Assembly: GCA_022702545.1 (NCBI GenBank)
Contig: JAHRBC010000002.1
Coordinates: forward strand, 4,588,001 to 4,652,000
Source of the DNA: Phycomyces nitens
Lineage: Eukaryota > Mucoromycota > Mucoromycetes > Mucorales > Phycomycetaceae
Direction: 5' to 3'
Length of the DNA stretch: 64,000 nucleotides
The notes under the pieces were generated by a model, which worked only from the letters and a program-made list of their open reading frames with translations, had not been told where the DNA came from and searched no databases. Shown here in pieces: positions 22,260-33,136 of this stretch (within the stretch, counting starts at the first letter, position 1; the number at the start of each line of letters is the position of its first letter). The translations under genes and the position numbers were made by a program.

Positions 22260-23385
22260 AATAAACTTGTCTGGCTGTTCTCTGCCATTTTTCTCTTACG
22301 AGTCTGGTTTGCACTCTTAAAGGTGTCTCAGAGAATATTCTTGGCACACCACATTCTTTTGCACTTGTAAATGTAGAGTGCTATTGTCCTAGCCGTGCCA
22401 CACTGGCCACAATCATTGATGACAGGTACGTTGATTTTGTCATCATTGACCAAGAAGTGTCTTTGCTGCTGTTGCTATTATTAGTCAAATAATCTCTTAC
22501 CTACCCATAGAAAAAGTAATTAGAGTATACTCCAAGCTTATCACGTCAAACTTGAAGGGCGGTAGAAATGCCAGTTTGCTTGTTGAGCGCTTTGCTGTTC
22601 ATAGCTTTGTCAGTTCAGCAAACAGCTCTCAGAATTATCCTAGTACAAGTCAGCCGTCCACATATAATGAAGCAAGTTTCTTAGATCTTCCAGATGGTGT
22701 AAGTGCTGCCCAGCTATGGGAGCCATTCAACTGACATGCCAGCTTGAATGATGATGACTTGGAAGGTGTCAGCAGCCCTGTTGTCAAGAATACTTTGGCA
22801 AAGTACTATGTGCGAAACAGTGGTATGAACAGTATTAAACTTGATGACCCGACAATTGTTATTGCTTCTCGTCTTTGGAAAAATTCAACCGTACATTCTT
22901 CATGTATGTACCAAAGAATAAAAAACAAGACCAGACGTGGCAATCATCATGTGATGTTCACCTGTCCATACAGAAAGTGAGTATTGGTATTAGTCAAAAT
23001 ACAAAATAGAGATCACTCGCATTTTTTATATTTTTATCTAGCAGTCGCAATATAACTATTCAAAGCTGGTTTGTTGGCACCGTGGAATTTTATTTTGAGC
23101 ATAAAGAGGTTGATGGCACACCGCACTTTCTGGCATTTGTTGAAGTGATGAAAGAGCATAGTACAGCAGCCCATGACTCATCTGTGCCAATTGTAATACG
23201 GCGGTCACACAGCTCAACTGGACAAACAACCCAGCCAAAATATGCTGTTAATGTGGATGACATTCAGCATCAAGTTGGGCTCATCTAGTACCCTCCGAGT
23301 AGTAATCAGTTCTTTATCATTGCACCATATTACGTGTTTAATGACAATCTGCGTGTGACCATGGGGAATCTTGCCACTTTATAAA
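22260..23385 (+). pseudogene. Decayed gene in CACTA-3, possible transposase C-terminal region
   Basis: Broken open segments: ALVNVECYCPSRATLATIIDD (22360s), a frame at 22552-22731, another at 22744-22977 (VKNTLAKYYVRN, IVIASRLWKNST), and after an intron-like GTGAGT...TTTATCTAG one at about 23044-23288 (WFVGTVEFYFEHKEVDG, HFLAFVEVMKE, DIQHQVGLI), then IIAPYYVFNDN. The arrangement (beta-like WFVGxVEFYF, then HFLAFVEV, then Asp-Ile) resembles the C-terminal domain of the Tnp2-like transposases here (AYTGxIQYMFVH, HVFAFVRW), so it may be the tail of this family's own transposase. Stops and frameshifts make it non-functional. Low certainty on identity. Confidence 0.4.
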
Positions 23386-23797
23386 AATTTTCTTTTTCTT
23401 TTTTCTTTCCTTATAAATATCAATACCAAATAAAATAAAATAAAATGGCTAATAATGTCAAAAACAAAAAAATTGTTTCAAAAAAACGGTAGCATAACTA
23501 CCGTTTTGTTTACACAGGCAAAAAATTATTTTTCTCAAAAATGCGCAACATCTTTAACACCAAATAAAATGCTCATTTCAATAAACAACGTTGCCTAAAA
23601 ACTTACAAGCCCTTTATATGGTACTACAACTACCTCATTGCCAGATGAAAAGACATTTCATGCAACTTTTATGAATCGGGATCAATGACATTACCTTTCA
23701 ACCACAATCTGCAGAGATAAAGTGCTCTAAAATCATAAAAAACGGTAGTTATGTTACCGTTTTTGGCACAGCTACCAGTCCTTCCACCGTAGTGTGC

Positions 23798-23867
23798 TAT
23801 GCACACAAGCCGAAATGGTGTGAAGAGGATGCTGGTCATCCCTTTGCCCAAAAAGCTTTGTGTGTAA
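23798..23867 (+). pseudogene. E2 transposase, last segment
   Basis: Encodes MHTSRNGVKRMLVIPLPKKLCV and stop, the final residues of the E2 transposase displaced by CACTA-3. The residues match the E3 C-terminus except the last. Confidence 0.88.
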
Positions 23868-23991
23868 TAAAATAAATAAATATCTTTTCTCTTTCATAAA
23901 AAACCAAACAGAAATAGCATTGCCTTTATAAATGTTATCAAAACATAACGCGTGTCAAAAAAAATAGATGGAGAGATAAAAAAATATTTTA

Positions 23992-25185
23992 TTAAGGCTC
24001 ATTTCTAAGAGCCCACTGAGCAAGACTGGGATTTAAATTGGTCGGGACTGCCACGTCCACAGTTTGGCCAAAAACCCTTGACAGCAACTGGTGAGAGTTT
24101 GCTCCAAGTTGGAGACCAATGAATCTATCAATGACTTGGATAAATTGGTTGTACTATCAATTGCACATTAGTAATCTAAAGTCATCCAAAATATTATTTA
24201 TAATCAGCTCAACAACTCACTTCATCGCTTCTCCAACTTGGGCGGACAGTCCGAATCACATGCCTTCTCCCAGTTTTGGTGACCTCGTCATCCGATTCTC
24301 CTCCGGACATTGCTGCCTTGGGGAGTACATTGGCACAATCCCGGCCCATCTCTTGGTTGATGGCAACCATGTTGCTGCCGTATGCCTTTGTTTGGCGCTT
24401 GTAGTTCTAATAATAATCTTATTATTTTTGGAATAGATTTTTAATATATCAAGGATAACTTACTTCACCAGCACGTCTGGCTCTCCGTGAACGTGTGTTC
24501 GCGATCTCTTTTGTAGCAGCAGAGATCTTCTCCTGTTTGCATCTGTTGATGAAGTTGTTGTGGATCTTCTCACAAAGATCCTTGGTTCTTATCCCATCAC
24601 CAGCAAACTTGGGCTCCAGGAAGACAAGAAGCCTGTTCACTAACTCCTTGTTTGGAGTCACATTAAAGTAAACATCCATGTTCCACCTGGGCTTGTTGGT
24701 GTTGGCCAAGATCTCTGCTGGAGTATTTGCATGGAAATTTGGCTCCCACAAGTACTCACGGATCTTTCTCTGATATAGTAAACAAGTTAATGAATTGATA
24801 ATATAGTATAAGGTATAATGCTTACATTGACCTCCACTGATGTTTTATGGCTGGGTCCAGCCAAACCAACAGCCTCCACAACCGCAACATTGCTGGGTTC
24901 ACTGGTGGCAGTGGCAGGAACCTCTTCTCCAAAATTGTCAATGGCCTTAATGGCTTCACAGGTTCCAGCAATGATGACACCAAGTCTGGCATCCATCGTT
25001 ACCAGTCTGGTGTTGGAGGTCACCAACTTGCCTTCTACGTTAGTGACCTTATCTTCCACTCTGGTCATGTTATCTTGAATGCCAGAGAGCATCTCGACAA
25101 TTTGCTCCATGTTGGCAGGAGTGAGAGCAGGAGCAGGACCAGCAAGAGTGGGACGAGGAGCAATTGATCTGCTTTGGTTAACCAT
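23992..25185 (-). CDS. Companion protein of E2, four exons, open
   Basis: Starts MVNQSRSIAPRP at 25185. Exon 1 contains a coiled-coil-like segment (VEMLSGIQDNMTRVEDKV), RLVTMDARLGVII and a variable tail; exon 2 ANTNKPRWNMDVYFNVTPNK...RSRRARR; exon 3 NYKRQTKAYGSNM...AAMSGGESDDE...VRPSWRSDE; exon 4 YNQFIQVIDRF...AQWALRNEP. Introns are GT-AG at the same places as in E3 and E4. No stop seen in any exon although the partner transposase is shredded, so it may remain expressible and could act in trans. Function inferred only from linkage. Confidence 0.75.
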
Positions 25186-25589
25186 TTTCTAGAATATGGT
25201 AAAGTATATTTCGATTATAATTATTAGTTTTTATTCAATTGAAATAAAAACAAATATAATATACATACAAAAACTGTTTTGTTGGGTGGGTGAGTAAGTG
25301 TGTGTGTGTGTGTGTGCGTGTGTGTAAAGGTAAGAGAGGTTGAATATCAAAAAGGCTGTTATATATAGGCATTTTGAATGACTATAAAGATGTTTCTCTA
25401 TTGTCTTCAAGCACTGAGATGCAAATCGGCCTTGATATTGTTTTTGGGCTCAATCCATCATGCTTTCCGCAGCATGCTTCAAAGGTGAAAATTTTTTCAG
25501 ACTCTCTCCTTTTTCTTTGGTTCCCTTTATTTTTCCTTTTCCTTGCTTTTTTGATATCGGTGCCTTTCTCTGGTAGGACATTTTTTATA

Positions 25590-27336
25590 CACTACAAAAA
25601 TTGAGTGGTTTCATTCATAGCAAACTACTATATTATCTTACCATTAGTAGACTGAAGTTAAACATAATAAACTTTTTTATTTTTGATGGCAATTATATTA
25701 TTCAATATGTTCTATTGGATAGAATAATAAAGTAAAGCCTTTTATATATGATATTTGTTTGTGATTTATTTCTACTTCTTGTAACTATATTGTGAAATTA
25801 ATTGTAGTAGAAATAATAAACAAATCAATTATTATCATAGTTATTCTCATAAGAAGGAAGAGAAATATGACCAGTATGCTTGCAAGTAAATAAGTTGACT
25901 GAAAATAATGAATTGTCTTGTAGTTTTATTATTATTTAACAGCATTGTGTACACTCTTGTTCTTTATCTAGACATCTTTTTCAACCTAATAAACCATAAA
26001 TTACAAAGATATGAAAATGACGGCAGGTATATTCTTTTGGATTATCATTTTTATTGCCCGCATTTTATCAGGGTCAAACAGCCTTTTAATACAAAGTATT
26101 TGTTTTTCCTTTTTATTTTTTATATTCTTTTGTGCCTAAATATTACCGCAAAATACTCTGGTAATTAATCCTTTTCTTTCTCTTGTAAATATATTTTTTA
26201 CTCAATATATTTTATTATTCATAGGTAACTGCTTATAAATATATTATGGGGCTCTCTATTGCACTTGGCTGTATATTCAAAGGTAAAATCATATTATGCT
26301 AAAGCTATTTTTTATTAACTAAATCACTCTTTTATATATAGCCGCAAATTCTATTTTTCTATCTATCTCAATATAATATTCTGGTAAACATTTTATATTA
26401 TAAATATGTCCTCTTTAATAACATCTATAACAGACGTCTTTCTATACTCTTATATAGATTCCTGATTAAAATTATCTGGCTATTCCAATGGCTATATCTT
26501 GTAAGTAAACTAATATTTTAGTATTATATATTGCCTATCTACAAATATTAACATATATCTATTAGACAGTAATCATTTGTTAGTATATTACAGAGAGTCT
26601 ATCAAATGTTCTGTTTATTAGATTAAAAATGTAAGTATAAGAATGAATGGTTTATATAAAAATTATTTACTAACAATCTTCTCTTTTACTTTTAGACAGT
26701 ATTGGCTTTCTCTCAGCTAGGTAAGTATCCTGGCTCTATTAAGAACCAGTTCATGGTGCCGACCAAGAAATATTGATTGGTAGAATAGATATATCAAAGA
26801 AACAATCTAGAGACTAGAATATATAGCGCAAATGAATTTTTTTATCAAATAAAACGAAAAATAAAATTTTTCAGAATCTATTGCTCTAAAAAAACAACAA
26901 ACCAGGGAGGCTTGTTTGTATAGAATAACTACAGTTAGCTTGCAATAGTCTACAATCATCCTTGATGGACTGTTAAAATATACTATAAAGCCCACTATAA
27001 AATATAATGAAAGATAAAACTGGTTGTTTGTAAGTGGTCAATCTCCCCTGACACAAACTGTCTGTGTATCGTAAAATACAATGCAAAAAAGGGTAGAGCA
27101 ACTAGGAATATATTGTGGCCACAATGTATATTTAAGTTTTGCACTGTTTGAGGACATTTAAATATTCTACAATGGATTCTTGTACACCAGTAGGTAGGCT
27201 GATTCAGTTCACCCCCATATCTTTTTAGTCTACTACGGATCACGATTATATATTACCAAAAGCATAGTAAAACTACACAATTAAGTAGCTTATTTTATAA
27301 GTTTTATCTACATAATACCCTTGGACTTTTGTAGTG
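25590..27336. mobile_element. CACTA-4: short non-autonomous CACTA element in the ORF3 leader intron
   Basis: 1747 bp, CACTACAAAA at 25590 and TTTTGTAGTG at 27336, flanked by ATA (25587-25589, 27337-27339). Removing it gives the exact E3/E4-like string TTTTTTATACCTCTTTATACA, the 5' leader intron of ORF3. Different terminal sequence from the CACTACGG family. Interior AT-rich; no open frame supported. Confidence 0.88.
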
Positions 27337-27375
27337 ATACCTCTTTATACACACAAATTAATCTCTTTTTCATAG

Positions 27376-28117
27376 ATGTGCGCTCTCATTCCAACTCATC
27401 CTTTCCACAATGGCCATCCAGACAAATATATACTGGCCGCATTCACTGGTACCATCATCTTGATAAAAATTATTTTCACTTTCTCTCTTAGATTGGCCAA
27501 ACAACCTATATAAGGATGCTATCGGCACCAGGTAAAATTTTTTCTTTCAATCATATGTGTTCCCTCTCTGACTCTATTCCATTGTAGACTGCCCTTTCTA
27601 TTCATGCCATCGGCCTCCTTCATCATTCGCAATTGTAATCATAAAGGTAATATTCTTTATAAATCTCTTTTTGCTTATCCAAAATATTATTCAGATTATT
27701 TATTAATTATTATTATTATGTGTTTTATAGACTCACTTGGGCTTCCTTTACACACCATACCCCCTACTTTGATAACCCATTTGGCTCCTGGTATGTAAAT
27801 TAAATATATTATCACTCTGTTCACCCATATTAATTTTTATTCCCTTTTTTATAGTAAAACCCACCACACAGCCCATCCAGCCTTAAAATTCAAGTCCCCT
27901 TTGCCCACTCTTGCCCATCTCTTGCAATGTAAGTATCTTTTGATATACAAAAATTTTCTCTTTGTACCCCATATCATTAACACTTCTTTATCTTTTACAG
28001 AACACTCCCGCAGCCCAAAAAATCACTGGATATTCATATTTTTGCAGGTATTTTTTATGTAGAAAAATATTCCCTCCAAATAGCAGCAAGCAACCGGGTA
28101 GAAATGGCCAGGCATAG
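27376..28117 (+). pseudogene. ORF3 of E2
   Basis: Same exon pattern as E3 (ATG directly after the CATAG acceptor). The second exon reads through AT-TGG-CCA, where E3 and E4 have TAG, but a later exon has CCT-TAA-AAT where E3 has CCT-TAC-AAT, so this copy also has one stop. C-terminus NTPAAQKITGYSYFCRYF is conserved. The 5' leader and promoter (25400-25590) are separated from it by CACTA-4, though still within an intron. Confidence 0.5.
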
Positions 28118-28632
28118 GAATAGGCGTAATAATAGACCCTAAACCTAGAAACATTCTATTCTTTCCAATAAAAATAAAAGCATAAACCATTACCAATCCA
28201 ATATAAACAGGAAATCAAATAATGGGTGATATATTACTGGTGAAGAAGAATAAAGAGGCTTTCAAGTGTTTGATTTGATTGGTCTTGGGTAGTAACCACT
28301 AGTAGATTCATCGAGTTTCTACAACTCGCAACATAAAGATATGTGACGTACCTGAACATTTCAACAACCACGTTGAGAAGACCAAAATAAAACCATTCTT
28401 TTAAATTCTTTTTTTCATCGTTCCAAATCAGATCCATATACCGAAAGTGCTAACAGACCTCACCTGCGGCACATTTTTACATGTTTCTACTACTGCAAAC
28501 CATGACACCAAAGTACCTGTGAAGCTAGCATGCCTCCTAGTTGAAAAAATATTTAAACTAGGTGAAACCCACCCCTTTTCAGTACCATAATGCCGGATTT
28601 CTGGTACTACAAACAGCCCCTCTTTTGCAGTG
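28118..28632. other. E2 companion-side subterminal region
   Basis: Trailer of ORF3 with AATAAAAATAAAA near 28168, then diverged sequence colinear with 19283-19747 of E3 for about half its length. Ends CACTGCAAAAGAGGGG on the - strand. No gene. Confidence 0.6.
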
Positions 28633-30346
28633 GGGCCTGGTCTATGGCACCACGTTGGGGACAAAAACCACCTTGTGCAACGTCCAAGGGAGAGGAAAAC
28701 TTTGAAAGATCAGGTGCAATACACATCTCAAGTAATTTCCAAAGAACAGAAGTGAGAGAGATTGGCCGATAATTGGCAGCGTCATTGGGATTACCCTTCT
28801 TGTAGATTGGGAAGACTTGGGCTTGGCGCCAGAGAGAGGGGACATAGGACCACTGCCAACACAAAGTGAAGAGCAGGGCAAGGAGAGGAGAGAGTTTGGA
28901 TCAAACGGGCTTAAGCATTTCTGCACAGATGTGATCAGGACCCGGCGCCTTGCAGCTAGGCATAAATCGCATGTATTCTTCCACCACTGACAAATCAAAT
29001 GGGGAGTCAACAGCAGCGAAAGGCAGGTGAGGAAAGGTTGATGGGGGAGGAGGAGGTCAGGAGGAAGGAAGGATGTGTCCACTGTACACCAAAGCAAGGT
29101 GGTTGCACATAATGGTTGCTGCAGCAGCTGGGCCATTGTCATGTTGGAATACATGTTTGGGTTGTCGACGCCGTTTGATCTGTTTGATCTTGGAAGTGGC
29201 CTTGGCAAAGTCACGTTCCAGAGACCTACAGAAGGCGTGCCAGGATTGACATTTTGCTGTCAGGACTTGTTGACGGAACTCCTGATGTGCATGTTGGTGC
29301 CGGCTCTACCAATTGATCTTGTCAATGCCACAAGCACGATGCCATTGCTTGTAACAACCATCACAATGGTTGGCTGCCGCTTGAAGGGCAGGGGTCCAGA
29401 ATTTCTTCCATTTGGATGGGCGATGAGGGTGGGTACCTATTGAACTACTAAGAGAATCATAAATGAGTGTGTTGAAATTGTTAGTAAGGGCATCAATGGG
29501 GGGAGGAGAGGAGAGCGGGTTCTGTACAATGTCTTGCAAGGTGTTGAGGAGGGGTGTGGCGTTGAGGATGAGGGAATCAGTGTAGAGTTGAAGGACGTCT
29601 GGTTCCTTGAGGCGAGAGAGGTTCCAGAGTCGGCGGAGAGGGGGTGGAGATGGAGGGGAAGGGTCAAGGTCATAAGTAAAGGAAAGTGAAAGAAGTCAGT
29701 GGTCAGAGCCTAGGGAGAGTTTGGTTTGGATGTGGAGAGAGGGATTGGCGAAATTGGTGTTGGTGATGAATAGGTCAATGATACTGCTAATTTTGACTTC
29801 ACGGCAAAAGGAAATGTAGGTGGGGGTGCAAGGGGAGAGTGAGCCATTAAGGACAGTGAGGGATCTTTCTTCTAGCCATGCACTAAGTGCTAGGCCGTGA
29901 GAATTTGTGGCATAATCTCCAGTGATGGAACCCAAACGGGCATTGAAGTCCCCACAAAGGAGGGTGTCTTCAGTCAAAGGAATGTCAGAGAGAACAGAGA
30001 GGGCATCGGCAGTGGATATAGAGGGGGGGAAGTAAACACAAACCAATCAAAGGGTGCCAATCTTGATGGCAAGGGCATAGTTGTTGGGCATAGGGATTTG
30101 GGTGACAGTGTAAGGACAGGAAGGGGAGACTAACAATGAAACTCCCATTGACCCACGGTATGTCCCAGCAACAGGGGGTCCGTACAAATGAAATTGGGAC
30201 CATGATGTGAGAATACGCGCAGGTGACAGGAGCCATGTTTCAGTGATAAAGAGCATATGGAGGGACTGGCAGTGGTTGAGCACGTCGTTTATGGCACGGG
30301 GTTGGAGCCCATTGGTGTTCCATAATCCTATAGAAAGCTCACTCAT
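28633..30346 (-). pseudogene. LINE-1 ORF2 fragment (endonuclease, start of RT)
   Basis: Begins MSELSIGLWNTNGLQ at 30346 (APE-type endonuclease), with GDFNARLG and SDH near 29950 and 29700. It breaks after KIGTL, where TGA replaces the LQQ codons of LINE-2, and shifts frame several times downstream (for example near 29450 and 29200). The last recognisable part is the RT entry region YRPISLTSVLWKLLE (28770). Confidence 0.8.
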
Positions 30347-31224
30347 TCTTCCATGAGGCTGCTTGGATCGAGAGTGTGCTTTCTCTCGAACAGTTGTTCA
30401 GCATCCCCACCAAGAGCAGAACGGGGAGGCACCTCATCAGAGCTAATCCACCCTTCTTCAACAAAGAAGTGGGCAACTGGGAGGGCAACATGGGGGCAGA
30501 GGAACTTGAGGGTCTGGAGACAACGCGCATTCTGTACTTGAATGGCAGTATTTGCCTGCTCATCCAGAGGGAGATCGTGGTACTTGGGGTCTGCCAAGTG
30601 TTGTGGGTCAACGGGATCAAAGTCACCAATGATCTCCACCTTGGCTCTATTGAGTTGTGCCTCAAATTTGTCAACGAACTGAAGGTGGACCAGTATGCCA
30701 ACAACTCCACGAGCAGGGAAATTAATGTCTAACAGATGAGCAGTGTCAATACCAAGGGTGCGGAGGGAGCTACGCACTTCCCTGTGGGTAAGGCGACGGG
30801 AGCGAGGAATATAAACGTATTTATATCCAAGGGGGCCAGAGGCCGCAGTGAAAATACGCTGGGAAGCAGCAACTCGGCATGGGGAAGGACCCTTATGGGC
30901 AGGAGGGGGGCGGTTGACGCTGGCCTTGGCAGCCCAGGTAAAGGCTTCCAATCCTGGTTCCTGGGAACTGGGATTTGGGGCGGGGTCGGAGGTTGAAACA
31001 TTTGGGCTATTGCCCAGGGGAAGGGAGGTTTGAGAGGTCGTAGCCTGCTCAAGACGTTTTCGGGTGTCTGCCAATTCTGCTTGGAGGTGGTTGTTCTTGG
31101 CTTCAAGAGCCTTCACTTGGACAGCAAGCTTCTCAGTGTTGTCAAGGCGGGTCAACATGGAGGCCAAAAAAGACATGAGCTCATTTGATGCGCCTGGGAT
31201 TGGGGGCATCATTGAAGATGACAT
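30343..31224 (-). CDS. LINE-1 ORF1 protein (293 aa), open
   Basis: RNA-binding ORF1 of the LINE. MSSSMMPPIPGAS, a coiled coil (MLTRLDNTEKLAVQVKALEA, then ELADTRKRLEQ), a Ser/Pro linker, then an RRM-like region (YKYVYIPRSRRLTHREVRSS, VVGILVHLQFV). Overlaps the ORF2 start by ATGA. The frame is uninterrupted although ORF2 is broken. About 90 percent identical to the LINE-2 ORF1. Confidence 0.75.
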   Translation of the reverse strand: MSSSMMPPIPGASNELMSFLASMLTRLDNTEKLAVQVKALEAKNNHLQAELADTRKRLEQATTSQTSLPLGNSPNVSTSDPAPNPSSQEPGLEAFTWAAKASVNRPPPAHKGPSPCRVAASQRIFTAASGPLGYKYVYIPRSRRLTHREVRSSLRTLGIDTAHLLDINFPARGVVGILVHLQFVDKFEAQLNRAKVEIIGDFDPVDPQHLADPKYHDLPLDEQANTAIQVQNARCLQTLKFLCPHVALPVAHFFVEEGWISSDEVPPRSALGGDAEQLFERKHTLDPSSLMEE

Positions 31225-31441
31225 CGGGAATCGGGAAAAATAAATGTCATTCGTTTGGGCTGAAACTTGGACAGTGGGTGCTTGGACTGGTAAGCTTAAT
31301 GGAAAACTTGCTACGGAGGCGGGATGGGGCGTGGTAGGCGATGGATGCGTAGTTGTTGGCAGTGATGGTTAGGATGGATAGAAAGTTCAGTAAAATTACT
31401 ATAAAAGAAAATTTGTGGGGGTAAAAAATCCTTAAGTGAAA

Positions 31442-32421
31442 TGACGCGTGTGGTACTTTGTTGTGTGTAGGAGGTGGACAAGAAAAGAAAGGTACGGGTA
31501 GTAATATGGATCGAAATCCGGAATGGAGGAAGAATAGGTTCGAAAAGGAGGAAACGGGTGCAAATAAGATAGTCGCTTTGTTACCAAAGTGACTACAAGA
31601 ACAGGAATAAGAAATGCTTTCACAAAAGTGAGAGCAAAAGGGGATACAAATAGGATGGATACAAATATATGATATTAACTTCACCACAGGTGAATCAATA
31701 ACAAAATACAGCACAGGGATACAAATGAGAATAAAAAAAAGGGGTAGTCAATCTTCCAAGAAGACTTGACTAATACAAATAAAAATATAAAGAACAACCA
31801 ATCTTCCACAAAGACTTGGTAAGAAACAAAATATAACGGAAGAAATTCACAAGAAAGAATAAGGATTCAGACAACTTTGTCAGAGAAGAAACTTGTATCA
31901 GAATTCAACATTGTTTATTGAGTGTTTGATTTTGAGATATTTATACTAATTGTTGGATAAAATAATATACGATAAAATAATAGAAAGATGTTGTATGAAA
32001 TCATAAAATAACATACGGAAGAGTTGACAGAAGATTGGATAGAATAGAATCAATAAAAATAAAAATAATAATAAAACTAAATAAATGAGAAAATTGTTGG
32101 GAGATTTGTAGACTTGACTAACGAGAGATTCTTTACCAAAATTGTTAAAGAAGTGTACAACAAAACACAACACTAAATTTTAGTGTGAGTGGAAATCGAA
32201 AGAAAGGGGAAAAGGTTTTGTTAAGGAAAAATTAGAAAAATTGAGAGACAAGAAAAAAATGTCAAAGGGAAAAGGTGCAAAGGTCTTCGCCCGCCGTCGG
32301 CAAATGAAATAAATTGAGGACCACATCACGACTACCTGCACCGTCAGTGACCTTGGCTACCCAAAACGGCCCAAAAATTGGGTTGCGACTGAGGCCGACA
32401 ACACCACAACACACCGTGTCA
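31442..32421 (-). repeat. 3' LTR of the gypsy element
   Basis: Element-strand termini TGACACGGTG...CACGCGTCA. Paired with 46140-47119; differs from it by roughly ten substitutions, most of them CG in this copy versus CA or TG in the other. The purine-rich GTGGAGGGG directly precedes its start (32422-32430 on +, complement). Confidence 0.88.
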
Positions 32422-32432
32422 CCCCTCCACAG
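32422..32432 (-). promoter_or_regulatory. Polypurine tract of the gypsy element
   Basis: On the element strand GGCTGTGGAGGGG abuts the LTR start TGACAC, as expected for the plus-strand primer site. Confidence 0.65.
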
Positions 32433-32463
32433 CCAGGCCAAAGTACCCAAACCAGAAAAACCT

Positions 32464-33136
32464 TTAAACTTGAACATGTCGTTCCAACCATGCCTTGAAC
32501 TGCTGTTCAGCACGTCGAACTTGCACATCCGGAACCAGAGACTTGTGGGTAGACCATGGAATCAGTCGGTCGCCATGCACCGGGCCTTGGAGTCTTCTTT
32601 GATTCGGTCCATCCAAAACATATGTCCCTTTCCCATTTACCTTTACCACTGTCATCGGTCCTAGCCACCGGTTTGCAAACTTGGTAGGCGGGTTCTCATC
32701 TTTCATCAAAACTTGCTCGCCCAACTCAAACCTCTTCCTAGGAGCAACCCTCTTGTCATATCGCACCTTGTTCTTCTCTTGAATTGCCTTGACCCTTTCC
32801 CTGGCTGTCTCCCTGGCATGATCGGTGACAAACTGAATGGCCTTGACCCTACTGGCTACTGAGTCTGCGAGTTCTCCTTCAACAAAATCTTGACGAGGAG
32901 CCGGCCAAGTACTGGGAGTCCTTAAGTCATAACAAAAAAGGAGCCAAGCAGGAGAAAAATGGGTGGAGTCATTGGGCATGGTACGGATGGCCAGAAGAGC
33001 AGAGTTGAGATAACGGTCCCAATTGGAGTCAGGTTGGTCCTTTTCATGAAGAATCTTGAAAAGAGTTTGAGTGATGGTTTGATTCATTTGTTCACATAGG
33101 CCATTCGTCTGAGGACGGTATGCTGTGGTTGTTATA
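32464..33136 (-). pseudogene. Integrase C-terminal half (gypsy)
   Basis: TTTAYRPQTNGLCEQMNQ...LLAIRTMPNDSTHFSPAWLLF (end of the integrase core, including the Glu region ahead of the GPY/F-like domain), then RFELGEQVLMKDENPP and RWLGPMTVVKV. The upstream part is cut at 33136 by the Tc1 element. The catalytic Asp regions are not in the window. Confidence 0.85.

Larger units (their letters stand above)
20619..23794. mobile_element. CACTA-3: CACTACGG element nested in the E2 transposase
   Basis: 3176 bp from CACTACGGC (20619) to CCACCGTAGTG (23794), flanked by TGC on each side (20616-20618, 23795-23797). Removing it restores EVATAMHTSRNGVKRML, nearly identical to E3. Same family as CACTA-1 (inverted) and CACTA-2. 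It carries subterminal ACGGTAG clusters at both ends, a tandem duplication (about 21478-21900) and a decayed gene (22260-23385). Probably non-autonomous. Confidence 0.92.
11035..28632. mobile_element. E2: old family-A-related CACTG transposon, host of three nested insertions
   Basis: Left end CACTGGAAAAACCCC (11035), right end TCTTTTGCAGTG (28632). Contains transposase (+), companion (-) and ORF3 (+) in the same order as E3. Removing E3, CACTA-3 and CACTA-4 leaves an element of about 6.3 kb, the size of E3 and E4. The base triplets outside the ends do not match (CCC left, GGG right). The right flank is LINE-1 sequence while the left flank (32 bp, 11003-11034, no feature seen) is not, so one side was rearranged after insertion. 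E2 is clearly more diverged than E3 and E4. Confidence 0.75.
28633..31441 (-). mobile_element. LINE-1: broken non-LTR retrotransposon, 3' part lost
   Basis: Colinear with LINE-2 from its 5' end (31441) through ORF1 and the endonuclease to the start of the reverse transcriptase, where E2 ends. The remaining RT and 3' end are absent on the other side of E2. Substitutions relative to LINE-2 are rich in CG to CA/TG. It supplies the empty target site for E4: GGGGGG at about 29497-29502. Confidence 0.85.

Noticed and set aside
25900..26170. Gene inside CACTA-4
   Set aside because: Only AT-rich hydrophobic frames with no motif, homologue or initiation context.
29075..29443. 122-codon frame on + strand (also at 49493-49861)
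   Set aside because: Antisense shadow of LINE ORF2; no motif and no independent context.
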